A DNA stretch of 9,212 nt from Planctomycetota bacterium (GTDB lineage Bacteria; Planctomycetota; SKW154): NCBI GenBank assembly GCA_026418755.1, contig JAOAAR010000049.1, forward strand, positions 1 through 9,212, in the 5' to 3' direction. Shown here one piece after another: positions 5,939 to 9,212 of the stretch (position 1 is the first letter of the stretch; each line of letters opens with the position of its first letter). The notes under the pieces are model-generated. The model did no database searches. It had not been told where the DNA came from and saw only the letters and a list, made by a program, of their open reading frames with translations. The translations under genes were made by a program, and so were the position numbers.

Positions 5939-6393
5939 GAAGACTGAGTTTTGTGTTTGGGCTGCTACTCTTTTCCTTAGGATGCTCGTCTTCACCGAAG
6001 GAATCTGGAGAGAACGAATCCTATGCCATCAAAGTTGAGCCGTCATCCGTGGTGATTACGGTGGTTCCGGAAAAAGGCTCTTTTTCTGCGTATACGATTG
6101 AACTTTCTTTCAACTCTTCGGTGGTCGAAGTAGATTCAGTCGAATCAGGAGAATTTCCTGGCAACCCTGTGTGGAACAAGAACCTTGCAGAGAAAGGAAG
6201 AATCATTCTCGCCGGGTTTCATACTGCACCCGAGATGGCTCAAGGTCCCCAAACTGTTGCAGTTGTGAAATTCAAACCTTCTTCCTTCGGCATCACTGAA
6301 ATCTCGGCTCGTATTCTCTCGCTTTACGACTCTGACTTAAAGCCAATCGGTGGTTCGGTTAAACTCTCCGCCGAAACTCTGACAGTGAGATGA
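5935..6393 (+). CDS. Lipoprotein with a single cohesin-like domain, putative dockerin partner
   Basis: The ATG lies in an ATGA overlap with the stop of the anti-sigma gene, with AAAGGA just upstream, so translation is coupled. The 152 residues begin with a lipoprotein signal (MRRLSF, hydrophobic core, SLGC with Cys17). Ser at +2 would favour the outer membrane under the enterobacterial rule. After a short Ser/Glu linker, residues 30-152 have a cohesin-like beta-sandwich pattern: VEPSSVVITV, YTIELSFNSSVVEVDSVESGEF, GRIILAGF, TVAVVKFKPSSFGITEISA and a final ETLTV strand. At about 120 residues it is shorter than typical cohesins, mainly near the first strands, so the match is to the family pattern and not to a known member. 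Being coded directly after a dockerin protein strengthens the call. I infer that it binds the dockerin on the anti-sigma factor; self-docking or an unrelated ligand remains possible. Confidence 0.72.
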   Translation: MRRLSFVFGLLLFSLGCSSSPKESGENESYAIKVEPSSVVITVVPEKGSFSAYTIELSFNSSVVEVDSVESGEFPGNPVWNKNLAEKGRIILAGFHTAPEMAQGPQTVAVVKFKPSSFGITEISARILSLYDSDLKPIGGSVKLSAETLTVR

Positions 6394-6430
6394 GTTTTTT
6401 GCTGTTAGAAAACGAGATTCTATTTTTATG

Positions 6431-6444
6431 ATAGATAAATCTAT
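6431..6444. repeat. short palindrome upstream of prs promoter, possible operator
   Basis: ATAGAT and ATCTAT form perfect 6-base inverted arms around AA. A near-direct repeat, TCTATTTTT, flanks it at 6419-6427 and 6440-6448. It ends 7 bases before the TTGACG hexamer. The region is A/T rich, so chance is possible. Confidence 0.35.
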
Positions 6445-6451
6445 TTTTGTG

Positions 6452-6480
6452 TTGACGAATCGGAGTTTTTTAGTTAAATA
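6452..6480 (+). promoter_or_regulatory. candidate sigma-70 promoter for the prs-rplY-rpsF-ssb-rpsR operon
   Basis: TTGACG (6452-6457, 5 of 6) is followed after 17 bases by TAAATA (6475-6480, 3 of 6), predicting a start near 6487 and a leader of about 40 bases before prs. A closer TATAAA at 6479-6484 is too far from the -35. The gap 6394-6528 shows no convincing terminator for the cohesin gene. Confidence 0.45.
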
Positions 6481-6528
6481 TAAATTCTCTTCTTCTGTTC
6501 TGTGTTTGTTACAGGAATGTTGTAGAAG

Positions 6529-7461
6529 ATGAGTGACTTTGAGTTGAAAGTGTTGAGCGGAAATGCCCATCCTGTTCTAGCAGAGGATGTCTGTCGTCAT
6601 CTTGGCATAAAGATGTCAAGGACGCGGGCGCAACGGTTTCCGGATGGAGAGATAGACATAAAAGTAGAGGATGATATGCGAGGATGCGATGTGTTTGTCA
6701 TCCAGCCTACCTCGCCCCCTGTCAATGAGAACCTTATGGAGTTATTGGTTATTCTGGACTGTTTGCGCCGTGCCTCCGCAGGGACGATAACGGCGGTGAT
6801 TCCTTATTTTGGCTATGCTCGACTGGATAGGAAGGCAGAAGGTAGAGTCCCTATAACGGCGAAACTGGTGGCGAATCTGATAGTCACAGCAGGTGCAGAC
6901 CGTGTTCTTGCTCTTGATTTCCATTCTCCACAAATTCAAGGGTTCTTCGATATCTCTGTTGATGAGTTATTAGGTTTCAAAGTCATAGTTCCTTATATAA
7001 AAAGTCTGAAAAAGAAAGCCATCTGTGTTTTGAGCCCCGATGTTGGGGGGACGAAACTGGCAAGGGTATATTCCAAGCAACTGAACTGCGAGATGGCTGT
7101 TGTGGATAAACGGAGGGTGAGTGGAGATACGGCGATTCTCTATAACCTCATCGGCGATGTAGCCGGCAAGGATGTGATTCTTGTGGACGACATAATAGCG
7201 ACAGGTGGAACCATTGTTGAAGGGGCGAAATTAGCAAAAGAGAAAGGGGCTTCAAGCGTGATTGCTTGCTCGACTCACGGGGTCTTTGCTGGAGATGCCT
7301 TGAAGAGGATTGCCGCTGCTCCTGTAGAGGAAGTAATTGTTACTAATTCGATTCCACAGAGAGAGGAAGGAAGGTTGAGGGTTCTGTCAATCGCTCCGTT
7401 GTTGTCTGAGGCGATACACAGAATCCATAACGACCTTTCAATTTCAGCAATGTTTGACTAA
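6529..7461 (+). CDS. prs: Ribose-phosphate pyrophosphokinase (PRPP synthetase)
   Basis: It transfers pyrophosphate from ATP to ribose 5-phosphate to give PRPP for nucleotide, histidine and tryptophan synthesis. The 310 residues match class I enzymes: RFPDGE (36-41), PVNENLMELL (64-73), PYFGYARLDRK (92-102), ALDFHSPQIQGFF (128-140), VDKRR (192-196) and the PRPP loop VDDIIATGGT (219-228). Two positions differ from what is normally near-invariant: the ARQDRK glutamine is Leu99, and the acidic residue of DDxIDT is Ala224. DLH is also DFH. Ala or Ser at 224 occurs in some lineages as I recall; the Leu is more unusual. The ribosome-binding AGGA lies 12 bases ahead of the ATG, somewhat far. It heads an operon with ribosomal and SSB genes, and the rplY ribosome-binding site begins 2 bases past its stop. 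Confidence 0.97.
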   Translation: MSDFELKVLSGNAHPVLAEDVCRHLGIKMSRTRAQRFPDGEIDIKVEDDMRGCDVFVIQPTSPPVNENLMELLVILDCLRRASAGTITAVIPYFGYARLDRKAEGRVPITAKLVANLIVTAGADRVLALDFHSPQIQGFFDISVDELLGFKVIVPYIKSLKKKAICVLSPDVGGTKLARVYSKQLNCEMAVVDKRRVSGDTAILYNLIGDVAGKDVILVDDIIATGGTIVEGAKLAKEKGASSVIACSTHGVFAGDALKRIAAAPVEEVIVTNSIPQREEGRLRVLSIAPLLSEAIHRIHNDLSISAMFD

Positions 7462-7474
7462 TAAGGGAGGATGT

Positions 7475-8119
7475 ATGGAGAAGATGGAACTTATGGCGGA
7501 GTTGCGGAAACATCTGGGCAAAGCGGATGCGAAAAGGCTCCGCAGAAGCAAAAAAATTCCTGCTGTTGTTTATGGCAGGGGTACACAGCCCATTCATATT
7601 ACGGTTCTTGCTGAAGATGTGAACACAATGCTCCAGAAAGGAGTGAAATTGATCGAACTTGATGTAGGGGGCGAGAAACATCACGGAGTGCTGCAGGATG
7701 TTCAGATAGAGCCTATAAGCGGAAATGTGATTCACTTGGACTTTCATAAGGTTGCTCTTTCTGATAAAATCCATATTGAAGTGCCTGTGGAGATATTTGG
7801 GCAGCCGAAGTGTCTACCTTCGGTGGGTGTTTTGGAGCGGCATCTGGACAAAGTGAAGGTTGAATGCCTTGCGTCTGATATTCCTAAGAGTTTTATTGTT
7901 GATGTGCGCGAACTGGATGTAGGAGGTATGATAAAAATTTCCGACCTAAAGGTTCCTGCGGGAGTCAGGATTCTGGAGAAGGCAGAAGAGATAGTAGTGA
8001 GTGTAACGAGGGCTATGTTTGAAGAGGAGAAGCCTGTGGAAGCGGAAGTTGGCGAGGTTGCTGAGCCTGAGGTGGTTGAACGCCGTAAGAAGGAGGAAGA
8101 GGCGGAAGAAGAGAAATAG
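7475..8119 (+). CDS. rplY: 50S ribosomal protein L25 (TL5/CTC form)
   Basis: L25 binds 5S rRNA in the large ribosomal subunit. The long CTC-type form has an N-terminal 5S-binding domain, here ADAKRLRRSKKIPAVVYG, and a C-terminal TL5-type beta domain (DKVKVECLASDIPKSFIVDV, VPAGVRIL). The protein has 214 residues from ATG 7475. AAGGGAGG ends 4 bases upstream, which is short, so the in-frame ATG at 7484 is a fair alternative; an ATG at 7454 inside the end of prs is unlikely. The last 30 or so residues are a Glu/Lys-rich tail, common but variable in this family. Order prs-rplY is conserved widely. The pth gene that often follows is not here; rpsF is next after 24 bases. Confidence 0.95.
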   Translation: MEKMELMAELRKHLGKADAKRLRRSKKIPAVVYGRGTQPIHITVLAEDVNTMLQKGVKLIELDVGGEKHHGVLQDVQIEPISGNVIHLDFHKVALSDKIHIEVPVEIFGQPKCLPSVGVLERHLDKVKVECLASDIPKSFIVDVRELDVGGMIKISDLKVPAGVRILEKAEEIVVSVTRAMFEEEKPVEAEVGEVAEPEVVERRKKEEEAEEEK

Positions 8120-8143
8120 GAAACAATTTGCAAGGGGAGAGAT

Positions 8144-8557
8144 ATGGAAGAGAAGAGATTATATGAAATGATGTTTGTAATGGATATAAACAGGACGGGA
8201 ACTGAAGAGCGTATGCTCAAACGGGTCATCCATCCCATAATTGAGAAGCATGGTGGCGAAGTAGTGTTGAGTAGAAAGTGGGCTGATTACGAGTTCGCAT
8301 ACCCAATCAAAAAGTTGACGAGAGGCGCATATCACTTGGTTTATGCCAAACTGCCTCCTAACAAAGTCCGTGATATAAAACGGGACTGTTATCTGAAGGA
8401 GGAGATTTTAAGAGTTCTCTTTTTGTGCGCCAAAGAGGTACCTCAAAAATTGGTTCTTTCGACTGGAGAGGTGGTGGAATTGAAGGAGACTTCGGAACAA
8501 GACATATCAGAACAGAAGGAGGAAGAGAGAATTCGTAAAAAAGAAGATGTTGTATAA
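8144..8557 (+). CDS. rpsF: 30S ribosomal protein S6
   Basis: bS6 binds S18 in the platform of the small ribosomal subunit. The 137-residue protein begins RLYEMMFVMD and has KWADYEFAYPIKKLTRGAYH (about 46-65), the usual core with the conserved G-x-Y-x2-xY strand, and LKEEILRVLFL. The core ends near residue 100; a charged tail of about 35 residues follows (SEQDISEQKEEERIRKK), longer than in many bacteria. AAGGGGAG sits a few bases before the ATG. Its order with ssb and rpsR is the standard bacterial S6 operon. No S6:S18 autoregulatory leader can be fitted in the 24-base gap before it. Confidence 0.96.
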   Translation: MEEKRLYEMMFVMDINRTGTEERMLKRVIHPIIEKHGGEVVLSRKWADYEFAYPIKKLTRGAYHLVYAKLPPNKVRDIKRDCYLKEEILRVLFLCAKEVPQKLVLSTGEVVELKETSEQDISEQKEEERIRKKEDVV

Positions 8558-8595
8558 TATAATGGGTATAGAAGGTCTTTTGTGAGGATTCTGTT

Positions 8596-9045
8596 ATGGC
8601 GTATTTGAACAAAGCGTTTTTGATTGGCAATTTGACAAGAGACCCGGAGTTGCGTTATACACCGAGCGGGACGCCGGTGACAAACTTCTCAATTGCTATT
8701 AACCGGGTCAGGACGAATGCGAATGGCGAACGGCGCGAGGAGACCACATTTGTGGATGTGGAGGTGTTCGGGAAGAATGCCGATGCCTGCCACAAATTTC
8801 TTGCGAAGGGCAAAACTCTCTTCGTGGAAGGTAGGCTCCGTTACCGTTCGTGGGAAGGTCCTGATGGACACAAACGGAGCAGGTTAAGCGTCGTCGCGGA
8901 GCGGGTGCAGTTCATTGAGCGGGCAAAACTTGACCGACAGGGTGCGGCTCAGGCAGAAGGGTCTACTGCAACTCCTGATGCAAGTGAACCACTCTACGAA
9001 GAAGAGGAAGAGGATAAAGGTCCTGAAGAGGATGTTCCATTTTAG
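8596..9045 (+). CDS. ssb: Single-stranded DNA-binding protein
   Basis: SSB coats single-stranded DNA in replication, recombination and repair. The 149 residues begin with the standard MAYLNKAFLIGNLTRDPELRYTPSG pattern in two parts, continue with VTNFSIAIN, TTFVDVEVFGKNADACHKFLAKGK and LFVEGRLRYRSW, completing an OB fold in about residues 1-105. An acidic disordered tail ends in DVPF, the canonical tip that binds partner proteins. The usual Trp in the VEVWG-like segment is Phe. GAGGA lies 7 bases before the ATG. It sits between rpsF (38 bases) and rpsR. Two overlapping TATAAT-like boxes (8553-8563) end in the gap before it, but no good -35 partner is seen. Confidence 0.97.
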   Translation: MAYLNKAFLIGNLTRDPELRYTPSGTPVTNFSIAINRVRTNANGERREETTFVDVEVFGKNADACHKFLAKGKTLFVEGRLRYRSWEGPDGHKRSRLSVVAERVQFIERAKLDRQGAAQAEGSTATPDASEPLYEEEEEDKGPEEDVPF

Positions 9046-9062
9046 GAGGCTGGTAGAAGAGT

Positions 9063-9212
9063 ATGGAAAGGGACTCTGTTCTGTCCCGCTTCGGCAGAAC
9101 CCGATGCAGATTTTGTCGGGAGGGAATAAGAACCGTTGATTACAAAGATGTGGAGAATCTGCGCAGGCTTCTGACGGCGACGGGAAAAATATTTTCTCGG
9201 AAGCGTTCTGGA
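9063..9212 (+). CDS. rpsR: 30S ribosomal protein S18 (3' end cut by window edge)
   Basis: The 50 residues in the window begin MERDSVLSRFGRTRCRFCRE and match the bS18 signature CxFC (residues 15-18), then VDYKDVENLRRLL and TGKIFSR, where most relatives read ERGKILPRR. The CxFC pair retains one part of a zinc-binding form; further ligands, if any, lie beyond the window. The ATG at 9063 is the only start in frame after an upstream stop at 9054; AGGAGG begins at the ssb stop, 13 bases ahead, a rather long spacing. S18 partners S6 in the ribosome. rplI would be expected next, outside the window. Confidence 0.94.
   Translation, partial: MERDSVLSRFGRTRCRFCREGIRTVDYKDVENLRRLLTATGKIFSRKRSG

Noticed and set aside
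8120..8143. S6:S18 autoregulatory RNA element before rpsF
   Set aside because: The 24-base gap is too short for the hairpin and shows no matching stem.
8553..8563. Internal promoter before ssb (overlapping TATAAT boxes)
   Set aside because: No acceptable -35 lies at 15-19 bases upstream; the boxes overlap the end of rpsF and may be chance A/T sequence.
1..9212. CRISPR array, tRNA gene, insertion sequence or prophage boundary
   Set aside because: No spaced direct-repeat series, no cloverleaf, and no transposase or integrase frame with terminal repeats was seen anywhere in the window.

Overview
The window is compact bacterial chromosome of moderate G+C. Genes are close together, Shine-Dalgarno sites are mostly good, and several promoters look like housekeeping sigma-70. 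It holds parts of two conserved housekeeping blocks with an accessory regulatory block between them. Two predicted lipoproteins, a secreted protein and a very long extracytoplasmic coiled coil fit a diderm cell. The dockerin and cohesin modules suggest a Planctomycetota-like or candidate-phylum lineage rather than a model organism. The phylum cannot be fixed from this sequence alone.

Region 1 (1-2500): on the minus strand, thiL (thiamine monophosphate kinase) runs into tsaE (tRNA t6A synthesis ATPase), which is cut by the window edge. Divergently, on the plus strand, lie maf (nucleotide pyrophosphatase) and ribE (riboflavin synthase). They end in a strong hairpin that probably serves as a bidirectional terminator.

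Region 2 (2500-4200): two minus-strand genes for exported proteins. One is a 69-residue lipoprotein with its own promoter. The other is a 354-residue secreted protein of unknown function. They are separated by a 355-base gene-free stretch that contains a 30-base imperfect palindrome.

Region 3 (4200-6400): a tightly coupled three-gene cassette encoding a divergent ECF sigma factor, a membrane anti-sigma factor and a small lipoprotein. The anti-sigma factor has a zinc-binding N-terminus, one membrane helix, about 170 residues of coiled coil and a C-terminal dockerin. The lipoprotein carries a cohesin-like domain. The gene overlaps are 17 and 4 bases. Dockerin and cohesin modules are known binding partners, so the lipoprotein may dock onto the sensor end of the anti-sigma factor and control sigma release. 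This is the most unusual content of the window.

Region 4 (6400-9212): prs (PRPP synthetase), rplY/ctc (L25), rpsF (S6), ssb and the start of rpsR (S18), all on the plus strand in one likely operon. The pth gene often found after rplY is absent from this position. Prs and ThiL each carry substitutions at positions normally invariant near the active site.
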